In this document: one piece after another, positions 36,010 to 45,197 of the stretch
How the letters are laid out: every line of letters starts with the position of its first letter
Numbering within the stretch: the stretch's first letter is position 1
DNA from: Clostridium sp. CM027
Lineage (GTDB): Bacteria; Bacillota; Clostridia; Clostridiales; Clostridiaceae
DNA: 64,000 nucleotides
NCBI RefSeq assembly: GCF_024730565.1
Contig: NZ_CP077725.1
Span: forward strand, 3,242,501 to 3,306,500
Direction: 5' to 3'
Translations under genes and position numbers: made by a program
Notes under the pieces: model-generated
Seen by the model: only the letters and a program-made list of their open reading frames with translations
Databases searched by the model: none
Told to the model about the DNA's origin: nothing

Positions 36010-37770
36010 ATGAAAAAAACTAAAATTATCTGTACAGTAGGGCCAGCAAGTGACAATAGTGAAACTATAAAAAGCTTAATTGATGCGGGAATGGATGCTT
36101 CAAGGCATAATTTTTCTCACGGAGATCATGCAGAACATAAGATAAGAATGGACTTAGTAAAAGAGCTACGATCAGAGCTTAATAAACATATTGCTATAAT
36201 ACTAGACACTAAGGGACCAGAAATCAGAACAGGAAATTTTGCAGCTGGTAAAGTTGAATTAAAGGAAGGCGCAAAATTTACTGTTGTTTGTGGTGAAGAA
36301 GTTGTTGGAGATGAAACTATTTGTTCAGTAACATACAATAAATTATATGAAGATGTTAAACCGAATGATACTATACTAATAGATGATGGTTTAGTGGGAC
36401 TTATTGTAGAACAAGTAAAAGGTAAAAGAATACATTGCAAGGTTGCAAATACTGGTATGATAGGTAACCATAAAGGAGTTAATGTGCCTGGTGTTTCAAT
36501 AAACTTACCTGCACTTACAGAGCAAGATATCAGTGATTTAAAATTTGGAGCTGAGCAAGGTGTTGATTTTGTTGCAGCATCTTTTATAAGAAAAGCATCA
36601 GATGTACTTGATATAAGATGTGTACTTAACGAAAATGGTGGCGGAGATATACAAATTTTCTCTAAGATCGAAAATAGAGAAGGGGTTAATAATATTGATG
36701 ATATTATTAAATTCTCTGATGGTATTATGGTTGCAAGAGGAGATTTAGGAGTTGAAATCCCTACTGAAGAAGTTCCAATAGTTCAAAAAATGATTATCCA
36801 AAAGTGTAATGCTGCTGGAAAGGCAGTTATAACAGCTACTCAAATGTTAGATTCTATGATGAGAAATCCAAGACCAACTAGAGCCGAGTCATCAGATGTT
36901 GCAAATGCAATATTCGATGGTACAGATGCTATAATGCTCAGTGGTGAAACTGCTAATGGTAAATACCCTGTAGAGGCAGTAACTATAATGTCTAAAATAG
37001 CAAAAGCTGCTGAAAATGCTCTTAATTATGAAGAGAATTTAAAGAATAAGGGCAAATATCACATTCCTAATGTACCAAATGCCATTAGTTTAGCTACTTG
37101 CAATACAGCTATGGAACTTAAGGCTTCAGCTATTATTACTGCAACTCAAAGTGGTAGTACAGCTAAAAAAGTTTCAGCTTACAGACCAGAATGCCCTGTT
37201 ATAGCTGTTACTCCTTATGAAAAGATAGCTAGAAGTCTTGCATTAAACTGGGGTGTAGTTGCAATATGTGAAGAGAAGGTAGAATCTACAGATGAACTTA
37301 TAGATAAATCTGTAAATATTGCTTTAAAAGAAGGCTATGTAGAAAAGGGAGATTTAGTAGTTATTGCTGCTGGAATTCCAGCAAATTATGTAGGTAGTAC
37401 AAATATGATGAAAGTTCATATTGTTGGTGATATATTACTTCAAGGTAAGGGAAATATAAGTGCTTCAGCTTGTGGTACAGCTTATTATGTAAAAAGTGCA
37501 AAAGAAGCTAAAGACACTATGAGAGATGGAGACATTTTAGTAATGAAAACATTAAATAGAGAATATATTGACATATTAGATAGAGTTTCAGGAATTATTG
37601 TAGAAGAAGATGAATTAAGTTCAAGTGTTGTTATTGAATGTACATCAAGAGAAATTCCAATAATATATAGTGCAATAGGAGCAGAAGAAGTTATTAAAAC
37701 TGGTTCATTTATAACAATGGATGCAGCTAGAGGCATTGTGTATAGTGGTAGGGCTAATGTAAAAAACTAA
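36010..37770 (+). CDS. pyk: pyruvate kinase
   Basis: Pyk makes ATP and pyruvate from phosphoenolpyruvate. The 586-residue protein is the long Firmicute form. Motifs are TIGPAS-like CTVGPAS (about 8-14), NFSHGDH, DTKGPEIRTG (about 66-75), SKIENREGV (about 219-227), MVARGDLGVEIP (about 242-253) and the nucleotide region MLSGETANGKYP. After about residue 475 there is the extra C-terminal PEP-utiliser-like domain (GTAYYVKSAKEA...). Shine-Dalgarno AGAGGAG. The pfkA-pyk gap holds two imperfect direct repeats of ATCTCTTTTTCAGAGCTG (about 35890-35927). Confidence 0.97.
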   Translation: MKKTKIICTVGPASDNSETIKSLIDAGMDASRHNFSHGDHAEHKIRMDLVKELRSELNKHIAIILDTKGPEIRTGNFAAGKVELKEGAKFTVVCGEEVVGDETICSVTYNKLYEDVKPNDTILIDDGLVGLIVEQVKGKRIHCKVANTGMIGNHKGVNVPGVSINLPALTEQDISDLKFGAEQGVDFVAASFIRKASDVLDIRCVLNENGGGDIQIFSKIENREGVNNIDDIIKFSDGIMVARGDLGVEIPTEEVPIVQKMIIQKCNAAGKAVITATQMLDSMMRNPRPTRAESSDVANAIFDGTDAIMLSGETANGKYPVEAVTIMSKIAKAAENALNYEENLKNKGKYHIPNVPNAISLATCNTAMELKASAIITATQSGSTAKKVSAYRPECPVIAVTPYEKIARSLALNWGVVAICEEKVESTDELIDKSVNIALKEGYVEKGDLVVIAAGIPANYVGSTNMMKVHIVGDILLQGKGNISASACGTAYYVKSAKEAKDTMRDGDILVMKTLNREYIDILDRVSGIIVEEDELSSSVVIECTSREIPIIYSAIGAEEVIKTGSFITMDAARGIVYSGRANVKN

Positions 37771-37793
37771 AAAAAATGAGTTTATAGCTCAAG

Positions 37794-37823
37794 AGATTGT
37801 CAGTTAACTGGCAATCTTTTTTT
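37794..37823 (+). terminator. pyk terminator
   Basis: AGATTG(T)CAGTT and AACTG(G)CAATCT form a tight hairpin followed by seven or more T. Confidence 0.9.
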
Positions 37824-37911
37824 AAAATTTCAATAGACATGTATATTGAAAACAAATATGGATATAGTTATAAGTGTAAACAAAACAACATGGCAACTGA
37901 TTTTTTTTTTT

Positions 37912-37936
37912 AGCACCTACATGGTGCTTTTTTTTA
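37912..37936 (+). terminator. second terminator downstream of pyk
   Basis: AGCACC and GGTGCT pair across a 5-nt loop and are followed by nine T. No gene lies between this and the pyk terminator 90 nt earlier, so it may end a short untranslated transcript or back up the first terminator. Confidence 0.8.
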
Positions 37937-37964
37937 TTATATAAGAAACAGCTTTCGCAAAATA
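37936..37964 (+). repeat. family C repeat fragment
   Basis: ATTATATAAGAAACAGC followed by TTTCGCAAAATAAT matches the family C segments at 10926 and 12001 (ATTATATAGGAAACAG / ATTATAGAGGAATAGC). As there, it directly follows a T-run of a hairpin. Confidence 0.5.
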
Positions 37965-38054
37965 ATAATTATTATACTTATTTTTCATTTTTATAGTATA
38001 ATAAAAGCTAAAGCTACAGATTATAATAAGAAATAAGTAGTGGGAGTGATAAAC

Positions 38055-38414
38055 ATGAGCGGAACTCTAAGTTGCAGCGCAACAAATTGCGTCAATAATA
38101 TGTCAGGAATTTGCTCAGCTAGTACTATCAATGTCTCGGGGTCAAATGCTCATAGTAGTGAGGCAACGAAGTGTGAAACATTTGCTGAAAAAGGATTAAA
38201 GAATTCATTAACTAATGTACTTAATATGAATGTAGTTGGTGAATTTAAACAAGTATTTAATAGTGACTCTATAGAGATGAGTCCGAATATTAGATGCATT
38301 GCTAAAAATTGTATACACAATAGAGAAAATTTATGTGCTGCAGATAATATTATGGTTAATGGTACAGGTGCTTTAACTACTGAAAAAACACAATGTGAGA
38401 CTTTTAAAGAATAA
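38055..38414 (+). CDS. DUF1540 family cysteine-rich protein
   Basis: This 119-residue protein has two DUF1540 units, each with a CxxxxC...C...C pattern: CSATNCVNNMSGIC...KCETF (about 6-45) and CIAKNCIHNRENLC...QCETF (about 79-117). The cysteines probably bind a metal. The family is frequent in spore formers with no settled role. ATG 38055 follows GGGAGTG; a GTG at 38040 overlaps that site. It is monocistronic. Confidence 0.88.
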   Translation: MSGTLSCSATNCVNNMSGICSASTINVSGSNAHSSEATKCETFAEKGLKNSLTNVLNMNVVGEFKQVFNSDSIEMSPNIRCIAKNCIHNRENLCAADNIMVNGTGALTTEKTQCETFKE

Positions 38415-38473
38415 TAGAATTTTTTTTAATTGTGATGTAGGCATTTTTTAGGTATTATAAAATCAAAATTAAT

Positions 38474-38531
38474 AAGCACATGGGAGTAAATATACGAGCA
38501 TAGCTTGCTTGCTATTTATTTTCATGTGCTT
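38474..38531 (+). terminator. hairpin after the DUF1540 gene
   Basis: AAGCACATG and CATGTGCTT plus inner TAAATA/TATTTA pair around a loop that itself contains an AGCATAGC-like stem. A T-run is lacking, so it may be a weak terminator or a regulatory hairpin 40 nt before the methyltransferase gene. Confidence 0.4.
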
Positions 38532-38570
38532 TAGTAAAGAGGATAAAGGTAGAATTAGGGAGGAAAAACA

Positions 38571-39962
38571 ATGAAAAGTAAGAGAAAGTTTGATGATTAT
38601 ATTATTCCTGTTAAAAAAAATGAAGATTATATAATGACAATAGATAATATGGGATATGAGGGCGAAGGTGTAGGCAAAATAGATAATTTTACCGTTTTTG
38701 TAGCTGGTGCAATTATAGGTGAAGTGGTAAAAATAAAAATTGTTAAGGTTTCTAAAAACTTTGCTTTTGGTAAACTATTAGAGATAATTGAGGAATCAGC
38801 AAGTAGAATAGATCCAGTTTGCAGTATATACAAGAACTGTGGCGGTTGTAACGTGCAACATATAGACTATAAGGCTCAATTGGATTTTAAAACTAATAGA
38901 GTAGTACAGGTTATAAATAGGATAGGGAAATTAGAAGAGGTCATAGTACATTCTACAATAGGCATGGAGCGTCCTTATAATTATAGAAATAAGGTTCAAC
39001 TACCTGTTAGCAATATAAATTCTATAGTGAATATTGGGTTTTATGCGCAAAGAAGTCATGACATAATAAATATGGAAAATTGCCATATTCAAGATACAGT
39101 TGCAGATCTTGTGGTAAAGCTAACAAGACAATGGATAAAAGAGTTTAATATCGAGTGTTATAATGAGGAAAATCACCAAGGCAATCTTCGACATATTATG
39201 ATTAGAAAAGGGATTGAGACTGGAGAAGTAATGGTGGTATTAGTTACTAATGGTAAAACACTTCTTTACAAAGAAGAATTTATAGCCTTAATGACTAAAA
39301 AAATCAAAGGATTAGTGAGTGTAATCCAAAATATTAATAGTGAAAAAACAAATGTAATATTAGGAGCGAAATGCGTAACTCTATGGGGAAAAGATACTAT
39401 AACAGATTACATAGGCGAATTTAAATTTGAAGTTTCTCCACTATCCTTTTTTCAAGTTAATTCAATACAAACAAAAGTGCTGTACAGTAAAGCGCTAGAG
39501 TATGCAAATTTAAGTGGTGGAGAAGTGGTGCTTGATGCTTATTGTGGTACAGGCACTATATCCTTATTTTTATCTCAGAAGGCTAAAAAAGTATATGGAG
39601 TAGAGATAATACCCGAGGCCATTGAAAATGCTAAAATAAATGCAAAAGAAAACAATATATCTAATACAGAATTTATAGTAGGCGAGGCAGAAAAAATTAT
39701 TCCAGAGCTTCTTCATCAGGGAGTAAAAGCTGATGTTGTGGTAGTTGACCCGCCAAGAAAGGGTTGTGACAAAACTCTTTTAGAAGCAATTAGTAGCATG
39801 AAGCCTAAAACTATAGTATATGTCTCTTGTGATCCAGGCACTTTAGCTCGAGATCTTGGGATTTTAGATGAACTTGGATATAAAACTTTAGAAATTCAAC
39901 CTGTGGATATGTTCCCACAGACGGCTCATGTAGAGTGCGTTGCGAGGATAGAGAGAAAATAG
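38571..39962 (+). CDS. 23S rRNA (uracil-C5) methyltransferase, RlmD/RlmCD family
   Basis: This 463-residue protein of the RumA/TrmA family methylates uracil C5 in 23S rRNA using SAM. An N-terminal TRAM domain (about 18-78, [14 protein letters not shown]) is followed by the 4Fe-4S cysteines ([10 protein letters not shown], about 84-93) and a SAM site ([15 protein letters not shown], about 322-336). The nucleophile region DPPRKGCD (about 396-403) and [13 protein letters not shown] (about 418-430) follow. Firmicutes often have two paralogues, so the exact site is not fixed. AGGGAGG precedes the ATG. Confidence 0.93.
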   Translation: MKSKRKFDDYIIPVKKNEDYIMTIDNMGYEGEGVGKIDNFTVFVAGAIIGEVVKIKIVKVSKNFAFGKLLEIIEESASRIDPVCSIYKNCGGCNVQHIDYKAQLDFKTNRVVQVINRIGKLEEVIVHSTIGMERPYNYRNKVQLPVSNINSIVNIGFYAQRSHDIINMENCHIQDTVADLVVKLTRQWIKEFNIECYNEENHQGNLRHIMIRKGIETGEVMVVLVTNGKTLLYKEEFIALMTKKIKGLVSVIQNINSEKTNVILGAKCVTLWGKDTITDYIGEFKFEVSPLSFFQVNSIQTKVLYSKALEYANLSGGEVVLDAYCGTGTISLFLSQKAKKVYGVEIIPEAIENAKINAKENNISNTEFIVGEAEKIIPELLHQGVKADVVVVDPPRKGCDKTLLEAISSMKPKTIVYVSCDPGTLARDLGILDELGYKTLEIQPVDMFPQTAHVECVARIERK

Positions 39963-40005
39963 GCTGGTAGCAAAGGGTTAGAGGATTTGAGTAATTTAAT
40001 ATAGT

Positions 40006-40395
40006 GTGTTTTATGTTCCCTCAGACGAGAGTCCCAATATTGATATCAATATTATGCAAGGTGATTATGAAGATGTTCTTTTCTGGGCAAAAACGGGTGT
40101 TGTAGGTATTGGCCTTTCTACTTTGCCTGTTAAGGAAGATTTGGTAGAAACGCCGCTGTATATCGATAGACTTTTATGCATTACACCGAAAAATTTCAAA
40201 CCTGTTCATTCTAAATATGTTACCATTGAAGATATCAGGGATCAGCCCTTTATTTTGCAACGAGAAGGTTATAATGTAGACACCATTTCTTTTATTAAAA
40301 AATACAATTTATCCATCCGCCCGCAATTTTTTATAGATGATGATCAATCCATTATCGCAATTGTTGAGAGTGGTATCGTATATAGTTTAGAATAG
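40006..40395 (+). pseudogene. LysR-type regulator remnant (substrate-binding domain only)
   Basis: The open frame of about 129 codons encodes the middle of a LysR effector-binding domain (INIMQGDYEDVLFWAKTGVVGIGLSTLPV...RLLCITP...FILQREGYNVDT...FFIDDDQSIIAIVESG). There is no N-terminal helix-turn-helix and no C-terminal end; the frame stops shortly after VESG. There is no ribosome binding site. It is a degraded fragment; the missing parts are not visible in the flanks. Confidence 0.8.
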
Positions 40396-40481
40396 CAAAA
40401 AATAAGTAGACTATTAGCTAAAGAAAAGTGATAAGGGTAAAATATGTAGCTATCACATTTTAATATGAAGGAGGAATTTTA

Positions 40482-41189
40482 ATGAAAAAGTTTGTCATTG
40501 AAGATGATTTTTGGAGCCTATTTCCCAGTGCACGGATCGGAGTTGTTGTTTGTTATGGAATAGATAACACTATAAAAGATAAAGAAACATATAAGGAAAT
40601 GATTTTAAATTCAGAAAAGGAAGCCTTAAAATATTTGCAGAATGCAGAATTTAGCAGTAACGAAGTTATAAAAGTATGGAGAGAGGCATTTCAAAAGTTT
40701 AAAACAAAGAAGGGTGCAAGGGCATCAATAGAAGCGTTACTAAAGAGAGTGAATAATGGAAATCATTTAGGGACTATTAATCCACTAGTTGATATTTACA
40801 ACTGTATTTCATTAAGATATGCATTGCCCTGCGGTGGTGAGGATATCGATACATTTGCTTCTGATATAAGATTGACTAAGGCAGTTGGAAATGAAAATTT
40901 TATTACATTAGGAACGGATAAAAGTGAACCACCATATGAAGGTGAGATAATATATAAAGATAATGAGGGAGCAATTTGCAGGTGCTGGAATTGGCGTGAA
41001 GCAGTAAGAACAATGCTTACTGAAAATACAACTAATGCTTTTTTATGTATTGAATTAACTGATGAAAGTAGATTAATAGAATTTCAGGACGCATTAAAAG
41101 AACTAGCAAAAGCAGTACAAGACAATTTAGGTGGAACAAGCAAAATTTCAATTTTAGATATCAATAATAAGGAAGTAGTAATAGAGTAA
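40482..41189 (+). CDS. B3/B4 tRNA-binding domain protein
   Basis: This 235-residue stand-alone protein has the B3/B4 fold found in phenylalanyl-tRNA synthetase beta chains (COG3382). It has SARIGVVVCYGIDN near the N-terminus, SIEALLKRV (about 87-95), NPLVDIYNCISLRYALPCGGED (about 104-125) and a beta-rich C-terminal half. Stand-alone members may bind or edit mischarged tRNA, but this is not settled. GAAGGAGG precedes the ATG. A radical SAM gene follows 18 nt later, so the two are likely co-transcribed. Confidence 0.88.
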   Translation: MKKFVIEDDFWSLFPSARIGVVVCYGIDNTIKDKETYKEMILNSEKEALKYLQNAEFSSNEVIKVWREAFQKFKTKKGARASIEALLKRVNNGNHLGTINPLVDIYNCISLRYALPCGGEDIDTFASDIRLTKAVGNENFITLGTDKSEPPYEGEIIYKDNEGAICRCWNWREAVRTMLTENTTNAFLCIELTDESRLIEFQDALKELAKAVQDNLGGTSKISILDINNKEVVIE

Positions 41190-41207
41190 TTTTAGGAGGA
41201 TATAGCA

Positions 41208-41897
41208 ATGGGTGGGTTTAGTTATAAAGAGATTTATATTGAAGATGGTAAAAGGGTACTGGAAGTAAATATACTGCCTGAAAAGCATTGTAATTTTGAC
41301 TGCATATTTTGTCCTATTGGAAGGTCGCCAAATAAAGTAGATACCCAAAAATCATTTGATAAAACAGATAGTTCATTGATTGAACTAGAAGGTATGATAG
41401 AAAGTACAAAAGCAGAAGTAATCTTTATTAACTCAAAAGGTGAAGCTTTAGTGAATGAAAAAATTATTGATGTGATTAATATTATTAAAGGTAAAGGGTT
41501 GCAAGTTAAGCTGCTATCAAACGGTTATATTCTAAATTGGCTAGAATTTAAAGAGATTGCTAACATGTGTGAGGAAGTTATTGGCGAAATAAAGGTTATT
41601 TCAAATGAAGATTTTCAAAAAATCCAGCGGCCAATTGGAGGGTATACTTTTGAGAATCATATTTCAAATATGAAAGCTTTTAGAGAGCAATATAAAGGCA
41701 AATTTATATTAGAAGTAACTATTCTAAAGGGCTATACCGATGATGAAGAATCAATTCAGAAGATAAAAAATATTATTAAGGAGATATCTCCTAACAAGAT
41801 AATTACTGTAAGAATGGAAGATGAAATATTTAAGAAAAAACTTGGTATAACTGATGAAAGATTTGAAGAAATTTCAAATGAAATACTAAATGTTTAG
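41208..41897 (+). CDS. radical SAM protein, short form
   Basis: This 229-residue protein has C-N-F-D-C-I-F-C (about residues 29-36), the 4Fe-4S radical SAM motif, in the context NILPEKHCNFDCIFCPIGRSPNK. It resembles the COG0731 group (TYW1-like Fe-S oxidoreductases), although its substrate is unknown. It has a compact barrel and no extra cluster cysteines. AGGAGG precedes the ATG. It shares an operon with the B3/B4 protein gene, which could hint at a tRNA-related role (inference). A bidirectional terminator follows. Confidence 0.85.
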   Translation: MGGFSYKEIYIEDGKRVLEVNILPEKHCNFDCIFCPIGRSPNKVDTQKSFDKTDSSLIELEGMIESTKAEVIFINSKGEALVNEKIIDVINIIKGKGLQVKLLSNGYILNWLEFKEIANMCEEVIGEIKVISNEDFQKIQRPIGGYTFENHISNMKAFREQYKGKFILEVTILKGYTDDEESIQKIKNIIKEISPNKIITVRMEDEIFKKKLGITDERFEEISNEILNV

Positions 41898-42022
41898 TTT
41901 TGTTAATATATAATATTCTTATTTAACGAATTAAAATCAAAATGCGAACAATAGCCCGGAAGACCGCATTTGGTTTATCAAGAGACACAAAAATAGCAAG
42001 AGGTTACTATTACTAGAGTATA

Positions 42023-42070
42023 AAAATAAAATGAGATAGCTTAGTATTTAAGTTATCTCATTTTATTTTA
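42023..42070. terminator. bidirectional terminator
   Basis: AAAATAAAATGAGATAGCTTA and TTAAGTTATCTCATTTTATTTT form a stem of about 20 bp with T-rich ends on both strands. It lies between the convergent radical SAM gene and the cupin/cytochrome-b5-like gene. Confidence 0.85.
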
Positions 42071-42082
42071 TAGTTTTTTTGC

Positions 42083-42916
42083 TTATACTTTAAGCACACC
42101 AACCTTAGGAAGCTTAGCTAGTTTGCTTGATACTCCATGGCAGCTTTCAAACTGAGAGCTTAAATCTTTACCAGCAGTTAAGCCATAGTGTGTAGCACCG
42201 CTTCATTTTGAATTAGCGCTTAAATCATATACAATTCCGTTAACTGCTACATAAGCAGGGTTTCCCATAGTACCATCATACTGAGCAAGTTCACTTAAGG
42301 TAAATTCCTTGTTTTGCCTAAGAGCTCTTTGTCCCTTTTGATATAAGTGGTCGTGGTTCTCTTCAGCAGCTTCTGCATCTGCTTTAGTTTCATGAACTGT
42401 ACCATGTGGATGTTGAGGTGGTGCATAAATAGAGTACAATTTAAGTGGTATGTCACCTGTATTGATTAAATTGTGCCATTTACCAGCAGGTATGATGAAT
42501 GCAAAATCATCATAGACGTTTTTTTGAAAATCCAAGTTATATTTACTATCACCCATTTTAACAAGCCCTTGCCCTTCTTCAACACGTATAAATTGATCAA
42601 GATCTGGATGAACCTCTAAACCTATATCTTCCCCAACCTTGATGCTCATCAAGGTAAGTTGCAAATGGCTTCCTGTCCATAAAGCGGTACGATAAGTATT
42701 GTTTTGCTTAGTAGCCTCATTAATATTAACTACAAACGGTTCTGGTCCATAATCCTTTAACTGAATTGAATCATACTCTATTTCATCAGTTGAGGTATGC
42801 ATTGATGGGTTAATGTAATAAGGACATTGATAGGTTCTATAAAGATTATACATATTGTATGGGTTATACATAGGTGTATTAACACCATAAGGATATGGGT
42901 CATAAACATTATACAT
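42083..42916 (-). pseudogene. cupin plus cytochrome b5-like domain protein, interrupted by TGA
   Basis: From ATG 42916 (AAAGGA upstream) 237 codons encode a Tyr/Pro-rich N-terminus and a cupin (EVHPDLDQFIRVEEGQGLV, IPAGKWHNLINTG, about 100-165). A heme/steroid-binding cytochrome b5-like start follows (LAQYDGTMGNPAYVAVNGIVYDLSANSK). A TGA at 42203-42205 replaces what is normally the Trp of a VYD...W.GG.HYGL motif. The same frame goes on for 39 codons (SGATHYGLTAGKDLSSQFESCH...) to TAA at 42083. The full protein would be 277 residues. This is a nonsense mutation, a read-through site or a sequencing error. Confidence 0.85.
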
Positions 42917-42953
42917 ATTGCTAATCCTTTCATAGTATTACAAAATCATTATA

Positions 42954-43010
42954 TGACCTCTGTTTAGAAAATATGCTTCGATTAACAGGAAGCCGAAGTC
43001 CCTGAGGTCA
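42954..43010. repeat. nested hairpin upstream of the cupin gene
   Basis: TGACCTC (42954-42960) pairs with GAGGTCA (43004-43010), enclosing CTTCG/CGAAG (42976-42980/42994-42998). It lies in the minus-strand leader of the cupin gene, 38 nt before its start. It could be a regulatory RNA hairpin. I cannot match it to a known riboswitch. The remaining bases of 42917-43230 hold nothing else recognised apart from a TATAAT-like box near 43173. Confidence 0.45.
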
Positions 43011-43230
43011 TAACACTTAAATTGAAAATCCATGAATTTCACGACTCCCTTTATTTTTGCAAGAAAAAAAGCAATATATAATAAATAATGTCTAATTAAA
43101 ATATAATTTGGACAAAGAAAAATGTAGTATTTAGTCTGAAATGCTATTTGTGATTTTATGGGTTAGTTATGGTATAATATACAATACAGAAAGACTTTAC
43201 CATAAGGTTTTCATAAAAGGGAGTGATTAA

Positions 43231-44481
43231 ATGCCGAACGTCAAAGAGATTAAAGTCGGAATAGGTTTTGCGACGGGAAGAAAGAGTTTTCAAAAGGTGC
43301 TGAGAACTAACATAAGCAATTGGAAGGAATCTGGTTTGGTAGCAGATAAAAGGTTAAGTTTAAACCTTTTTGTTGCCTATGATCTTCATTATAATAAAAC
43401 TGAAATAACTGATTACACAAATGTACATCCCGATTTGGTAAAGCAAATTGATAGTAGTAAATTTATTGGAAGCGTTGCTATAAAAGAAGAAATTGATTAT
43501 TTAATTAGAGAAAACGTCATTAGTTTTGAGGAGACTCAAATGATTTTTGGCAAAGGATATGCAGCCAAGCGTAACGCTGTGCTATATAATGCTATAAAAA
43601 ACAAAATGGATTATCTTGTTTTTTTGGATGATGACGAATACCCAATGGCAGTAACTAATACGCTTGATACTGCAATTTGGGGAGGTCAGTTTGTTTTGGC
43701 AGAACATCTTAATAATATCACTGAAGCAGACATCACTCACGGACATCACTGTGGTTATATATCTCCAATTCCATATATGGAATTCAATGACACTATGACC
43801 GAAGGTGATTTTAGGTCTTTTATTGAGGCTATTAGTAATGATATTATTAAGTGGGATAAATTAAAATCTGTTATGAAAAATGGTGGGATAACATATGCAG
43901 ATACAAAGACATTGACTAGCCATGAGGCCAGAGAGGTAGAAGAAATAAATCATTCTAAATTCATCTCAGGTGCTAATCTGTGTATTAACCTAACTGAGCC
44001 TAAGCGTATTTTCCCTTTTTACAATCCACCAGGAGCTAGAGGGGAGGATACGTTTTTAAGCACATGTCTAAGTGAGAGAAAAGTTTTGAGGGTGCCATGT
44101 TACACATTCCATGACGGATTTTCTACATATAATCACCTTTTAGAAGGCGTTCTCCCAATTCGATTGAAGTTTATCAAAGCTGATACGGACAAGGTTAAAA
44201 CTCGCTTTTATAATGCATGTATAGGTTGGATTCGTTATAAGCCATTACTGCTCTATATAACTCAGCCAGATCACTACACGGATAAGATTAGAGAGATAAA
44301 AGAGCAGCTGAGAGTAACATTGCCTAAAATCAGTGCTTATTTTGGAAAGCCTGAGTTTATTAATGTCTTGGCAGAACTCGAGAAATACAATAGAAATGTG
44401 GAAAAACATTATGCTGAATTCATCGAAACACAACGTATTTGGGCAAAAATCATGGAACATTTTGCGCATCGCATGGAATAG
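43231..44481 (+). CDS. glycosyltransferase-like protein
   Basis: This 416-residue soluble protein resembles GT-A glycosyltransferases. KVGIGFATGRKS starts the first strand, FGKGYAAKRNAVLYNAIKNKMDYLVFLDDDEYPM (about 108-142) gives the nucleotide-sugar region with a DDD metal motif, and GARGEDTFLSTCL (about 270-282) fits the acceptor side. A helical tail follows. I do not recognise a specific family or sugar. GGGAGTG precedes the ATG. It is monocistronic, with a terminator after it. Confidence 0.6.
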   Translation: MPNVKEIKVGIGFATGRKSFQKVLRTNISNWKESGLVADKRLSLNLFVAYDLHYNKTEITDYTNVHPDLVKQIDSSKFIGSVAIKEEIDYLIRENVISFEETQMIFGKGYAAKRNAVLYNAIKNKMDYLVFLDDDEYPMAVTNTLDTAIWGGQFVLAEHLNNITEADITHGHHCGYISPIPYMEFNDTMTEGDFRSFIEAISNDIIKWDKLKSVMKNGGITYADTKTLTSHEAREVEEINHSKFISGANLCINLTEPKRIFPFYNPPGARGEDTFLSTCLSERKVLRVPCYTFHDGFSTYNHLLEGVLPIRLKFIKADTDKVKTRFYNACIGWIRYKPLLLYITQPDHYTDKIREIKEQLRVTLPKISAYFGKPEFINVLAELEKYNRNVEKHYAEFIETQRIWAKIMEHFAHRME

Positions 44482-44517
44482 TACATACAGTAATTTTATA
44501 TATTTCCGTCAAATTTG

Positions 44518-44551
44518 GAGAAGTGACTTTTAATAGGTCGGCTTCTCTTTT
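44518..44551 (+). terminator. terminator after the glycosyltransferase-like gene
   Basis: GAGAAG(T)GAC pairs with GGTC(G)GCTTCTC around an 8-nt loop and is followed by TTTTC. Confidence 0.75.
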
Positions 44552-44574
44552 CACCTTTATATACCAAATTATAT

Positions 44575-44600
44575 TGCAGCTCCGCAATAGATGATTTAAC
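44575..44600 (+). repeat. family B repeat, partial copy
   Basis: TGCAGCTCCGCA followed by ATAGATGATTTAAC matches the right half of family B as found at 18823-18848 (TGCAGTTCCGCA..GATGATTTAA). Confidence 0.5.
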
Positions 44601-44680
44601 AAGAAAATAAATTTTAATTACTGATATATTGTAAATATTGTGATAAGATATTAATGTGTTAGATTTCGGAGGAGATAATT

Positions 44681-45196
44681 ATGGACTTTATTAAAAAAAT
44701 ATTTCAAGATTGGATAGTACCTATAGTAGTGGCCGTTATAATAGCATTTGTAATACGCAAGGTTGTTTTCTTTAATGTAACTGTTCCGACTGGATCTATG
44801 CTACCAACAATACATCTGAATGATAAGATTTTAGTAACAATAGTTCATAACAAAAATAACCTTAAACATGGAGATATAGTAGTATTTCATTCTGATGAAT
44901 TGGGTGAAGATTTAATAAAGAGGCTTATTGGACTTCCAAATGATATAGTAGAAGTTAAAGAAGATGGATCTGTATATATAAATAATAAAAAAATAAATGA
45001 AAGTTATGTTGTATATCCAGGTGGTAAAACAGGGAAATATAAAGTGCCAGCAGATAGTTACTTCTTTATGGGTGACAATAGAGTAGATTCTCTAGATGCA
45101 AGATATTGGGATAAACCTTTTATACCTAAAAAAGATATAATGGGTAAGGCAGGAATTATAATTAGTCCGTTTAGTAGATTTGGAAAATTAAAATAA
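44681..45196 (+). CDS. lepB: signal peptidase I
   Basis: This 171-residue type I signal peptidase cleaves Sec and Tat signal peptides at the outer membrane face. One N-terminal membrane helix (about 12-32) is followed by the catalytic serine in PTGSMLPT (S38), the catalytic lysine in LIKRLIGLPND (K78-79 region) and the MGDNRVDSLDARYWD box (about 130-144). Short length and a single anchor are typical of Gram-positive SipS-like enzymes. GGAGGAG precedes the ATG. Confidence 0.96.
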   Translation: MDFIKKIFQDWIVPIVVAVIIAFVIRKVVFFNVTVPTGSMLPTIHLNDKILVTIVHNKNNLKHGDIVVFHSDELGEDLIKRLIGLPNDIVEVKEDGSVYINNKKINESYVVYPGGKTGKYKVPADSYFFMGDNRVDSLDARYWDKPFIPKKDIMGKAGIIISPFSRFGKLK

Positions 45197-45197
45197 T

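Noticed and set aside
40429-40457. GTGATA/TATCAC inverted repeat before the B3/B4 gene
   Set aside because: Only 6 bp with a 17-nt spacer in AT-rich DNA; chance is a sufficient explanation.
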